NCBI GenBank assembly: GCA_001724265.1
Contig: MEDY01000369.1
Coordinates: 1 to 30,569 of the forward strand
Origin: Rhizaria sp. SCN 62-66
Taxonomy: Eukaryota > Rhizaria, unplaced
Length of the DNA stretch: 30,569 bases
Direction of reading: 5' to 3'
Of the stretch, positions 18,920-29,372 are shown piece by piece. Every line of letters starts with the position of its first letter. The first letter of the stretch is position 1. A model generated the notes under the pieces. It saw nothing but the letters and a program-made list of their open reading frames with translations. It was not told the DNA's origin and made no database searches. A program made the translations under genes and the position numbers.

Positions 18920-20384
18920 ATGTCCACCACGTACGACAAGATCAAGGAGATCGAGGAGGAGATGCTCCGCACCCAGAAGAACAAGGCGACGTCCTACCAC
19001 ATCGGTCAGCTCAAGGCCAAGATCGCCAAGCTGCGCCGCGAGCTCATCTCGCCCTCGACCGCGGGCGGCAAGCAGGCCGGCGAGGGCTTCGACGTCTCTA
19101 AGACGGGCGACGCGCGCGTCGGTATGATCGGCTTCCCCTCGGTCGGCAAGTCGACGCTGCTGACGAAGCTCACCGGCACGTTCTCCAAGGCCTCCGCGGA
19201 GGAGTTCACCACGCTGACTTGCATTCCTGGCGTGTTCAAGTACAAGGGCTGCCGCATCCAGCTGCTCGACCTGCCCGGTATCATCGAAGGCGCCAAGGAC
19301 GGCCGCGGTCGTGGTCGCCCTGTTATTGCCGTCGCGCGCACGTGCAACCTCATCCTCATCACGCTCGACGCGTCCAAGCCTATGACCCACAAGCGCATTA
19401 TCGAGAAGGAGCTCGAAGGCTTCGGCATCCGCCTCAACAAGAAGCCCCCCGCGATCATCATCAAGAAGCGCGAGAAGGGCGGCATCTCGCTCACCACCAC
19501 GCTTAAGCTCACGCACCTCGACAAGGACCTCGTGACCATGATCCTCCGCGAGTACCGTATCTCCAACGCCGACATCACCATCCGCCAGGTAAGATTTATA
19601 TCTAATAATCGCTCTTTATACTGATATAGCGTTGTATAATAGCGGTTCACTTAGCGTTTAGATGTTTTGATCTATTTTCTGTTCTAAATCATGAATTTCT
19701 TTTTCTTCTCTCACTCATTATCTCATTTTATGTCTCTTTTTGCTTTCTCCAACTTTCACTTCGACTTGACTTAGGACGCGACGGTGGACGAGCTGATCGA
19801 CGTGATCGAAGGCAACCGCATCTACGCCTCTGCCATCTACGTCATGAACCTCATTGACAAGATCACCATCGAGGAGCTCGACTTGCTCGCCACTGTCCCC
19901 CACTACGTGCCCATCTCGGCCGCCAAGGAGTGGAACTTCGACGAGCTGCTGGAGAAGATGTGGGAGTATCTCGGCATGCTCCGCATCTACACCAAGCCCA
20001 AGGGCATGATGCCTGACTACGACGACCCGGTCGTGATGCCCGCCGAGAACTGCACCGTCGAGAACCTCTGCCGCCGCATCCACAAGGTACGGGAACGGAC
20101 TACTACGACTAGATGGTATCAAGCTGTTTAATGTCATTTTGTTCGATTCAAGTGTTTTATGCCAATCCACTCATTAATGCGTCTATTTTATGCTTATTTT
20201 TTTCTCGTTTTGTTGTTGTTTTGTCGTCAATTATAAATTGTAGTCGCTGCTCGAGTCGTTTAAGCACGCTATCGTGTGGGGCAAGTCCGTCAAGCACAAC
20301 CCCCAGCGTGTCGGCAAGTCGCACGAGCTCATGGACGAGGACGTCGTCCAGATCGTCAAGCGCGCCTCCGGCTCCTCCATCTAA
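18920..20384 (+). CDS. DRG1: Developmentally regulated GTP-binding protein 1 (DRG1), three exons
   Basis: Exons are 18920-19588, 19775-20086 and 20244-20384, with introns of 186 and 157 bases (donors GTAAGA and GTACGG, both phase 0). The product has 373 residues, close to the usual 365-370. The start sits in a perfect GCCACCATGT context. The protein is an Obg-family GTPase that associates with translating ribosomes and, in other eukaryotes, is stabilised by a DFRP1/Tma46-type partner. Features in order: an N-terminal helical segment (residues 4-45, [12 protein letters not shown]); G1 GFPSVGKS (71-78); G2 in [10 protein letters not shown] (95-104); G3 DLPG (117-120) followed by [13 protein letters not shown]; a DRG-specific insert (about 155-225); G4 region NLID (248-251); G5 ISAAKEW; and a C-terminal TGS domain from about 290 (RIYTKPKG, then [12 protein letters not shown]). 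The G4 motif has Leu where NKxD normally has Lys, an unusual change. The other motifs are intact. Confidence 0.97.
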
Positions 20385-20955
20385 GCAGCGAAACACACTC
20401 AGTGTTCAGTGCGTTGCGTGTTGACTGTGCAAGTCCGAGTTGGTTCGTGTGAAGTTCGTGTGAAGTGAAGTTTAGAAGATTGTTTCTGTCTATGTAAGTT
20501 TCGTTTTAGTTTTCGTCGTATCTTTTTTTCTATTTTGTTGAGGCTTGGGCGGCAATGTGGGCAGCGAGACAGGGCGTACGGTGAGTTATGCTAGTACGTG
20601 GTTGCTTCCAGCTGTGTTATGTTGATGTGATTGTTTCCATACATTATATCGCCTTTTTGTAGATTTCTGGGAGGTAACCACCAATTAAGCTTATCTAAGT
20701 TTAGGACATTTTGCACTGAGTAGAAAAGCAAATGGAGTTCATCAAACAACTAGTTATTAGTGTATATACCATTATCACAGTCACTTTAAGCTGGTTTTGT
20801 ATTTGTGCCACGCACCCTTGGCCATTGTGACCGTTGGCCGTGGTGGTGCGGCTGTTGCTGACGAGTGTGGGACCGGCTAACTTCGGTTGTGATTATCTCG
20901 ACCAAGCGTTCGTCCAGAGTCGTCAAAGTAAGTCCCCACTTGTGTTCATTGCAGA
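20385..20955. other. Intergenic region, DRG1 3' end and promoter of the next gene
   Basis: No coding signal. The first 150 bases are probably DRG1 3' UTR with GT-rich stretches. A GTACGGTGAG sequence at 20576 is a possible donor of a leader intron reaching the acceptor TTCATTGCAG that ends at 20954, two bases before the next start codon. This is tentative. Confidence 0.35.
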
Positions 20956-23900
20956 ATGTCTTTGGCATATTTGCAAGAGCTCGTGGAGCTTGCAGAACAA
21001 ACGCATGGCACCTTCGGCCAACAACTTACCGAAGCTCTCAATCTCACCTGGGTACGTCCTCATTAAAAGCACACTGCCCTACTCGTTCATCGAACTGCTA
21101 GTTAAAATCATTCATTGTGCGGCATTGAACTGTGCGCATGTGCGCAAAATCTTTCTTAATACTCTTGCTGCTTTTGTTTATTATGCTATACTTCCACTTC
21201 TGTAGGCCGCTTCCGTTGCCTGGTTCCGAATCTGGCTCCCTGCCCTGCTCTTTATGGCCCGTGGCCTCACCACGGCCTTTACGTACGTTATGAGATGATA
21301 TTCCTATTGTTTATCTAAACGAGCTTCTTTGATACATGTTATTAGAACTCTTGCTGACGCATATTCAATCGATATCTCACTCGCACGTGCTTTGACCACA
21401 CTCATATTTGTCCCTCATGCTCCACACTATTATTATCTGACCTGACTCCTCCTGTCCACAGCTACTGCGCATACTGGCTCTCTGAGTTTTCCGTATGGGC
21501 CTGGCCCTACGTGCGCCGCTCGCTAATCACCCTGCGCCGCGCTATCCGCGACGCCGATCCCGAGACCCTGATCGCCATCGCCATTGCTTTCGCGGTACTG
21601 ACCATGCTACTACTATTGCGCCACTTCATCGTCAAGCAGCGGTACGTGCCACGCCTGCTTACCGCCTGGACGCGCCTTCGCATGCGCACGCACCGCCGCT
21701 ACCGCCGCTTCGTGGCCACTCTCCGCCGCCGCTCGCGCGTCGCCGCGCTGTTTCTCCCGCACTTGCTATTCTTCGCCGTCGTCGCACTCGCGTCCCTGCT
21801 CATCACGCCCGCGCCCGACCCCGTCACGGGCGCGCGCGTCGCCCCCGGCTTTCTGTCTGCCGCGGCCATTGCTGCGCGCGGCAGCTACTACGACGGCGCC
21901 CCCACGGCCGACAACCGCGGCATGTTTGCACTGATTTTCGCGGCGTTGACGTGGCCTTTCGCGCTCATCGCGTCCTTTCTGCCCTCGTTCCTCCCGTCGC
22001 TGTCGCTGCCCGCGGTTGCCCTGCCCGCCTTCACCCTCCCGGCGCCGCTTACCGAGGCGCTGGCCGCTGTAGAGTCGGTCTTCGACGCCCTCGCACTGCT
22101 GCTGCCTGGCTGGCTCAAGCGCGTCCTATTCCGTCTGGCCACCGCGCCGCTGCTGCTGCTGCTGCTGGGTCTCGCTACGCCCGTCGCCAGCGCGTGGCAC
22201 GCTGTGTCCGCGTTCCACTGGCGCTTCGGCCCGCGCTGGCGCCGTTTTGTGTTTGAGTGGGGGCTTGCAGACGGCGAATACGACGAATATAATGACTATA
22301 GTAACGCTGCTAGCATCGATAGCGCCAATAACAACAATAACAACGGGAATAACAGTCCTACGGCGAGTGACGCGTCCCCGCTTGCACTGCCCAGCCCGAG
22401 TGACTCTGAAAGCAACAACAACGGCAGCGTCCAGCAGTACTATGAGCCGCCTCAGCTGTCGCAGCGGTCGCCGTCGTCGCTGTTGTCGACCCAGGGCGCT
22501 GCGTTCCTGGCCTTCAACTCGTCCTGGTTCCGCCTCTACCTCTCCCCGGCTCTGCTCGCACCCCATTACCTGTCGCTGCTCTCCTTAGCGCGCCTACTTA
22601 CAGTCACCGCCCTCATCGCGTTCCTGCTGCTCGCGCCCGTGACCGGCTCCGCGCTGCTCTCAGCGGCCGAGCACGCGCCGCTGCTGCCGCTCGCGCTCAT
22701 CGCGTGGCTGCAGCTGCCCGTTACCGACGGCGCCGCGCTGTTGTGCCGCGTGCTCGCCGCGCGCGTCGGCGGGCTCTTCAGCGGCGCCGCGCGCGGACAG
22801 CTGCGCGCATTGGTGCAGGCCGCCTCGGCAAAGGCAGGGGTTGTGCTGGCGCAGCAGCGCACGCGCCGCAGGCGCAGGCGCGTCGCGGCCCACGCGGGCG
22901 GCCACACTGCCGCCGCCGCCGCTGCGCTGGATGGACTGGATGACGACGAGGACGACGACTACGACGAGAGCGACGACGAAGACGCGGCTAACGAGTCCGC
23001 GCTAGTTGCAGCCGTCACCGCCGCCACCAACGCTGCCACCGCGGCTTCCGCCTCTGCGAACGGGAACATTAGCAACGGTGGGACGAAGCTGCCCGCGCAG
23101 GCCGCGGCACTGGCGGGCGCAGGCAGCGACGAATGGGACCTGGCCGCCTCGGCCGCGGTCGCGGAGGCGCTTGCGGAGGCCGTTGAAGCGGCTCTCTTTG
23201 CCCGCAGCGACTACAACCTCCTGACCAGCGCTAGCAGCTGCGCGAGCAGCAGCGACAGCTACGCCTCGCTGCCGCTGACGCCGACATCCTCAACGGCGTC
23301 CTCAACTGCGAGCAGCAGTAGCGCGAGCGCAACGGACAAGAAGGCCGCCGCCGACGCCGCTGCGGCTCGCGAGGAGGAGGCCCGCGCCGCCGCCGCGTTC
23401 GCCACCGGCGCCGCGTCCCCGCTGCCGCCGTGGCTGCGCGCCGTGCTCTCGCTGCTGTCGCCGTCGACGCTCATGGCGGCGGGTCGCTTCCTCATCACCG
23501 CCGTCACCGCCGCCGCGTCCGCGGGGTCGTCGCTGCACTTCTACCTGCTGCCGCTGTCGCTATTCTTCCTCTTCACGCCCAGCTTTGCCACGCACGCCGC
23601 CGCGCTCGCGCTCTCGCTGCTGCGGCCCGCCTACCTGGCCCTGCGCACGCTACACGCCGCGGCGCCGCTCGAGGCGCTCGTCGTTGCGCTCGCTCGCGCG
23701 CGCGCGCCGGCCGCTGTCGTCTCCGCCGCCGTCGCACGCGCCATGGAGCGCTCCGCCGAGCACGAGAGGCGGCTCGAGCGGGCCGCGCAGCGCCGCGCCG
23801 CCGCCGCCGCCGACGCCGCGGTTGCCGCCGCCGCCGCCGAGGCCGCTGCCGCCGTCGCGCCGCCCGCTGTAACGCAAGCTCCACCGTCGGCCGTGGCTGT

Positions 23901-25685
23901 TGCTGGCGCCGGCGACGGCAAGAAGCCCGTCGAGAAGATCGACTTTGCGGCCGGCGGCGTTGCGGCGGCTACGCTGGCGGCGCACGTGGCCAAGGTCGCG
24001 TTCACAGTTGCTTTTACTGCCGGTGTGGACGAGGCTGACTTGGACACTGCGGCGGAGGCGGATGCGCTCTTCGCCCCCGCGCCCGACGCTCAGGCCGCCG
24101 CCGCCGCCGCTGCCGCCGCCACGGCTGCCTCGGCCAAGACCACCAGCGCTGCGGCGGGTGGTGGCTTTTCATCCATAATCAACAAGGTGTCGTTCGGCTA
24201 CTTAGGCACTTCGCCGGCGGCCGCAGCGGCCGCAGCGGCGGCTGCTACTGCGCGCGCCGCTGTTGCACGCGCATCCGCGGCGCGCGCGTCGGCGTGGCTG
24301 GGCTCGCCGTCGCTGCGCACGTTGTTCCAGCCCGTCGCGGACGCGGCCGCGCTGCTGACCGCGGCGCTCGTGTCACGCGCGTGCTTCGACGCAGTCTTCA
24401 CTTACGGACCGCTCTGGTGGGTGCCCTTCCAGGTACTACAGCTAATTTGCAGAGATATACTCATGATCTGAATTCATTTCTTGTTATTTTTTTGTAATGT
24501 TTGACGAAAAATTTATAATTTTACTTTGATTTTGTATATATCTTAAAATGCACATCTATACTGATTTGTGTTCGTTTCTTTGTTTAGGACCACTGCTTCC
24601 TGCTGGTCACGGTCACGCTGCAGTCGCCGGTGGGCGGGCCTGTGCGCCGCCTCATGGCGCGTGCGCAGCCGCTGCTGCTGCCCTCGGTGGCTGTGATGCA
24701 CCAGCTGTACTTGGCGGGCACGCCGGTGGCTGAGGCTTGGGGCCACGGTCAGCAGCAGGGTGAATACGCCGGTGATGCCTCCGCAGTCGCCGCCGCCGCG
24801 GCAGCTGCTGTTGCCAACGGTAAGGCTGGCAAGAATGGCGTCAGCGCTAAGAAGGCTAGCAAGGGCAAAGGGAAGCACAGTGGCGCTGACGGCGAGCTCC
24901 GCGAGCGCCGCGGGGGCAAGTGCTCCGCTAACAGCGGCAGCGGCAGCGAGAGCGGCAGTGGCAGCGGCAGCGACAGGAACGCCAACGACAGTGATGATGA
25001 CGACGACTCGTTCAACGCGACGATTCCGACCTCTGCGCCCGCCCCGCCCGCGACCTCCACAACAGCGCGGCGCCGCAGCAGCTTCGGCGGCTCCGGCCCC
25101 GCGTCGGGCCTCGCGGGCGCCGCGATGGTAGCGTTCGCGAGTACGATCCCCGCCTCAGTGCCTGGCTTCCTCGCGCTTGCGTCCCCGCTCATCGGCTCCG
25201 TCAAGAAGCTCCAGGCGCGCCGCCCGCGCTTCCCCGCCGGCGCGCCGCAGACGCCGTCCTCGGTGCCCACCCCCACGCCCGCGCGCGCGCTCACTGCCGC
25301 CGGCACCGCTGCGGGCGCTGGCTCTGGAGTCCTCGCCAACAGTGGGCCGGCGTCTGCGCCCGCGGGGCCCGTGGCCGTGGCGGCTGCGGATGGCGATGGC
25401 GACTCTGGCAGCGCCGGATCGAGCCCCAATACGGGTGTGAATGTTAGCGCGAATGCAAATGCGTATGCGACGCCGATGCGTTTGCGTCCGTCGCAGAAGC
25501 AGCAGCAGCAGCTGCAGTCGCAGTCACACAGCAGGTATCAGCAGCAACAGCAGAATCAGGCGGCGGAGTCGGGGAGCATCGCTGAGGAAGAGGATGAGGC
25601 TGCGAGAGAGGACATTGTTCGTGCTAATAGCGAACAGACCGATAGGACGAGCGGCAGCGGCAGTGACGCAGATGTCATGGATTGA
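20956..25685 (+). CDS. Large multi-pass membrane protein, four exons (unrecognised)
   Basis: Exons are 20956-21051, 21206-21282, 21462-24432 and 24588-25685, and all junction phases match (0, 2, 0), giving 1413 residues. Donors are GTACGT, GTACGT and GTACTA. Exon 1 starts MSLAYLQELVELAEQ, an amphipathic helix. Hydrophobic helices lie at about 33-55, 94-114, 151-172, 212-232, 280-300, 427-455, 465-480, 734-766 and 1022-1060, so eight to ten passes. Between them are hydrophilic low-complexity loops rich in Asn, Ser, Ala and Asp/Glu (about 318-400, 520-720, 800-1000, with a charged Arg/Ala helix near 825-860). The last 330 residues are disordered, Ser/Gly/Ala/Gln-rich and likely cytosolic. Several small exons place the first helix exactly across splice sites, which supports the model. 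No transporter, channel or enzyme signature was recognised. A protein of internal or plasma membrane is all that can be said. Confidence 0.8.
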
Positions 25686-25879
25686 GTAAACATGAAGCAG
25701 AGTAGATGCGAACTATTTACAAAGAACAACTTCGTATTATGGCCATCGCCTTCATTGAGGCCACTGACAAAAACAAATATTAATGATACAAATATTGAAA
25801 AAGCAAAAACATATGTATGCTTTATATAAGCGATTCTCATTACATCTTGAATATTCCTGAAAGAAATGTTGTACATGTA
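25686..25879. other. Intergenic, 3' region of the multi-pass protein gene
   Basis: AT-rich, with no coding signal. Confidence 0.5.
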
Positions 25880-26940
25880 TTACAGAAACAGCACGGCCAG
25901 TAAGCTGCTCGCGGACTTCGTCAGTTGAGACGCGCATGATCGCTTTCTTAGAGGCTGCCAAGCTCAGTATGTACGCGGGAAACTTGGCGGCAACTTCAGC
26001 GGCACGATCTAAGCTGATTTCTTCATACTGCCCTTCCCTCGCGCCACCTATCTTTGACGCACGCGTTCCTTCCCCACTTATCTCACCTAATCTCACTGCT
26101 GACGCTTTGGCTGACACATTGCAGATAGTTTTATTTGCGCACAACGGCACGAAAATCCGCACCTTTATTGTACAGGCAGCCCATTATACTTTGGCATACA
26201 GTACAATGCGGTAGTGAGGGTACATCGCGAAACCCCTTTGCCGACGCTCTCACAACCCTTGCCCCCATGTTACGCAGTCAAGGAAGCCGCTGCTAAGGTG
26301 ATTAAGTCGCTGTGGGTTGACGCTCTTATTAACACTAACAATATCTTTAAGATTACACTAGAATGTGCGCGACTACCCCTTGCTGCCTCCGGCAACCTCG
26401 TAGTTTTATTGTCGCTTCGTGTGCAACTGCAAATGGTGAGCGCCAGCAAGGACTACGTCGCTGCAAAGACTAACCTGCTGCAGATGCTTATCTGCACGGC
26501 CCCGTTGGCCCGGCCGCTATTCAAGGCCGTCAAGATTTGGGCAAAGCGCGCGGGCTTATCAACGCCTACGAGCATCTGCTCAGCTTGTATTCGATACTTC
26601 TCATGGTGCTCTAGTACCTCCAGCTCCAAGTCAAGGACCGCTTGGCGTGGTGCAGCCCTTACCGTTTCTCTGCTCAACCGCCGCAGCCACTGAGCTAAAG
26701 CTAGTGGACATGAGTAGCCCCACCGCGGAGGGCACAGGCGTAACTGCAGACAAAGAGGTATCAGCACTGGTGAGAATAGTGTTAGAGTCACCATTACGAG
26801 TGCCATTAGTGGGCGACGCGCTCGACAAACTTGGTGGTAATGTCAGCGGGAGAGCTCGCGTCCTACTCCCTGATGCAAGTACTGTATCTCTAGTCACCGC
26901 GTCGACTTTTAGCCCCAAGATTACAAAATGGTGAGCATTT
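25880..26940 (+). pseudogene. Possible multi-exon or decayed gene
   Basis: Coding-like patches alternate with splice-like sites, but no single model reads through. A candidate segment at 25885-25972 (MIAFLEAAKLS) ends at a GTACGC. A pyrimidine-rich stretch with acceptor GACACATTGCAG leads to 26124-26212 (IVLFAHNGTKIRTFIVQAAH). A further acceptor TTACGCAG leads to about 26278-26540, a helical stretch (KEAAAKVIKSLWVDALI, then YVAAKTNLLQMLICTAPLAR). After about 26540 the best-looking sequence moves to another frame (GLINAYEHLLSLYSILL) and meets a TAG at about 26610. After about 26690 it moves to a third frame (LVRIVLESPLRVPLVGDALDKL) up to 26934. Frame changes and an internal stop suggest a decaying gene; a true gene with several short introns is the alternative. 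The minus strand also has an open, helical stretch (DRAAEVAAKFPAYILSL) at 25900-26050. No family was recognised. Confidence 0.35.
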
Positions 26941-27777
26941 CAGCAAAATACAGCGATTTATTTGTATTTTTTGTGGAAGGCAAAATACAATAATAAGATG
27001 CACACCATATCTTTGTTTTCAACTTAAAACATACGATTTGTGCCTGAACCACATGTTGGATCACACATGCTAATAAGCTTACTACCATTCTGCAAAGGAC
27101 GTTGCTTGAGCGAAACCATGATCAGAAAGCTCTGTGGCGAGGTTGCTTGAGTGTTATGTGAATAAATGTTTCTTAATCTTTCAAGGTATGATTACAGAAT
27201 AGTGGTTGTTAGCAGAATATGTGAGTCAGTGGCATGCAAATGCTTTTAGAGTGTCGCGAGTCACAGCTTCAAGTTGATGTCGCACCCGAACGCATCAAGC
27301 GCCCAAGAAATCAAGTTAACGCACTGTGAATGGCGTGAGGCAACACTATCAAGTACGCCAATTTAAAATATATTACGTGTTTTAGTGACTTAAGTGCTTG
27401 AGTTTAGCTTCACATATGTACTCAAAGCAGGCTAAGCACGAAAACCACCGAAATTGTGTTCGTGGTGACACAGAGGTTGTCCTAAATTGCCTTACAAAAC
27501 ACATATAACTTCGTGTATTGATCGTCTATGAAGCTGTAACACATTAACTATACGATAATTTTCCTTTTAACATACTTCTTTGTATTTATATGACAATAAA
27601 CCTCATGTGTCATCTTCAACCTTCGTCTCTATCTCCGACTCACAGACTCCCACACAAGCCCTAGTAACCCACTGTTTCGTCGTCGATTTAGACGTGAGAA
27701 ATGTCACTTGATGCTACAAAATAGTGTCAAGGCTGTGGATAGTCGTGTGGCAGTTTACATAACAACAAGGCGAGTCG
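26941..27777. other. AT-rich intergenic region with possible promoter
   Basis: No coding signal is visible in 26941-27600. At 27615-27660 a pyrimidine-rich block beginning TTCAACCTTCG resembles the blocks before other genes and may be the transcription start of the 28 kb gene. A 16-base sequence at 26960-26975 recurs exactly at 29239-29254. Confidence 0.4.
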
Positions 27778-29068
27778 ATGCCCGGCATGTTTAACGACGG
27801 TACGGATTTCCTGCAGCATTGCAGTATTGCCCACAGAGCCCATGTTAGAGTGTTAGAGTGACTAATCATCATATCTTCACGCGCCCTACTGCACAGTTTT
27901 CTCTATTCGACCACACTGCAGCTGTTTAATAGTTAGCTGATATACTAAGCGTGACGCACGTACGTACTTTTTTTCATTTGAAAATATCCTTTTCCAGAAC
28001 CAAGGCTCTCTCGCCAACATCGCTCCACCCGAGAGTGCTCATACAGATGGCGCCACCGCTGAATTGTCGTTGTTGTCATCCTCATCGTTGTCACTCTCAT
28101 CAGAGTCGTTGACATGGGAGTCCCTCATGCAGTTTTCCGCCTGGGAGCCCGAGTTTGATGCGCACATTGCGTGCACCCTTGAAGCCAGCGGCTACCCGCG
28201 TCGTCTCAAACGCGACCCGTGGATGGAGGAGGTCGAGCCCTTCCCCGCCCCTGTCCGCGCCACTAGCCCGCCGTCAGCGGCCGAACTCACCGCCCTGCAA
28301 GCCAAGGCGCGCGAACGCATTCTTGCGCACGCCCGCGGAGGTGTGGGACGCGAGCACACGGCGTCAGCGCTCGAGATGAACATGTGGCTCAGCAACGCAG
28401 ACACGCCTCGATGTTCGTACCGGCGTATGGCCGTCCGGTTAGACGACGAGCGGTTCCCCGCCAACGCCGCGCATGTCCGCACTGCGATAGAAAGCACGCT
28501 GGGACGCCTGCTGCACCAGTGCTTTGTTCCTCCGGGGCGAACCGCGGCGTCGCTGCCGTTCGTGACGTGGTACACCGGCGTGCCCCACTGTAGCTCGCAG
28601 CCGCTCACGCTGCCGGACAGCGACATCGTCTACGGCGAATACGCGGCGCCGGCCGCCGACGCGGGTGTAGTGTATTCGGCCGGCACGGTGCTTGTCTATC
28701 CGCGGTCAGTCGTTCCGGCCGACCCACCGTCGTGCGGCGGCGAGTGCGTGGCTGATACGCCGATGTTCCTCGTCTTCAAGCCGTGCGACGCGACGCTCTT
28801 GCGCGGCGCAGTGCCCGTTGGCCGCGTGTTGTGCTGCTTTACTGACTATGCGCAGGCGGATGTGTATGATAGCGGGGACGCGCCATTCGATGAGGAGATG
28901 ATACGGTGCTTCGAGAGGCACTGTGCGCAGGACACGACGAGTCAACAAACAGGACAGACGTTCATAGTGTTTATTAGGTTCGCCGAAAGTGACATGGCGC
29001 GCACCGGTGGTGATGTACCTGTACGTGAGCGTATTCGGAAATCGGTTTGTAGTTGCTCTATCGCGTGA
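27778..29068 (+). CDS. Unrecognised protein, probably two exons
   Basis: The main exon is 27998-29068, opened by a good acceptor (TATCCTTTTCCAG). The frame is open from the acceptor, with Ser-rich sequence before the first internal ATG at 28127 (MQFSAWEPEFDAHIACTL). A phase-compatible first exon is 27778-27843 (MPGMFNDGTDFLQH) with a weak donor GTTAGA; this would give a 154-base intron and about 378 residues. If it is wrong, translation could begin at 28127 with 313 residues. The body looks like a compact globular protein with little low complexity, unlike its neighbours. It has an N-terminal helical part, then alternating strands and loops with several Cys (WYTGVPHCSSQPLTLPDSD, FLVFKPCDATLL, VLCCFTDYAQADVYDSGD). 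A GTACGT near 29021 could end the exon early, so the last 15 residues are uncertain. No family was recognised, and no membrane segment is seen. Confidence 0.6.
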
Positions 29069-29372
29069 TGATGAGTGCTAATACCGAATTCTAGTGACCA
29101 TGCACAACGGTGACTGGCGGCGACCGTGGGTCAGAAAAAGGAAGGCCAAATCACCAAAGAGACATCGATCTTTTGCGTAGTTGATCGTCAATACATGCAT
29201 AGCCCGGCTACCTGTGACATAACGCTGAATGGTACACTATTTGTATTTTTTGTGCCGGTAGCTCCTTTGTGTAACCATTAATCGACGGCTCAAATTCCCG
29301 AACCGACTTCAACCCGTCCACCGTCCACGCTCTCTCCTGCATCTCAAACTCTGTTCCTACTCCTAGAGCCCA
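29069..29372. promoter_or_regulatory. Intergenic region with probable promoter of the B-box gene
   Basis: A short AT-rich spacer. CTTCAACCCGTCC at 29307-29319 opens a pyrimidine-rich leader about 66 bases before the ATG at 29373. ATTTGTATTTTTTGTG at 29239-29254 is shared exactly with 26960-26975. Confidence 0.4.

Noticed and set aside
27960-27997. Very short intron from GTACGTAC at 27960 to the acceptor at 27997
   Set aside because: It would be only 38 bases, far shorter than the 144-259-base introns supported elsewhere, and no coding sequence is visible just upstream.
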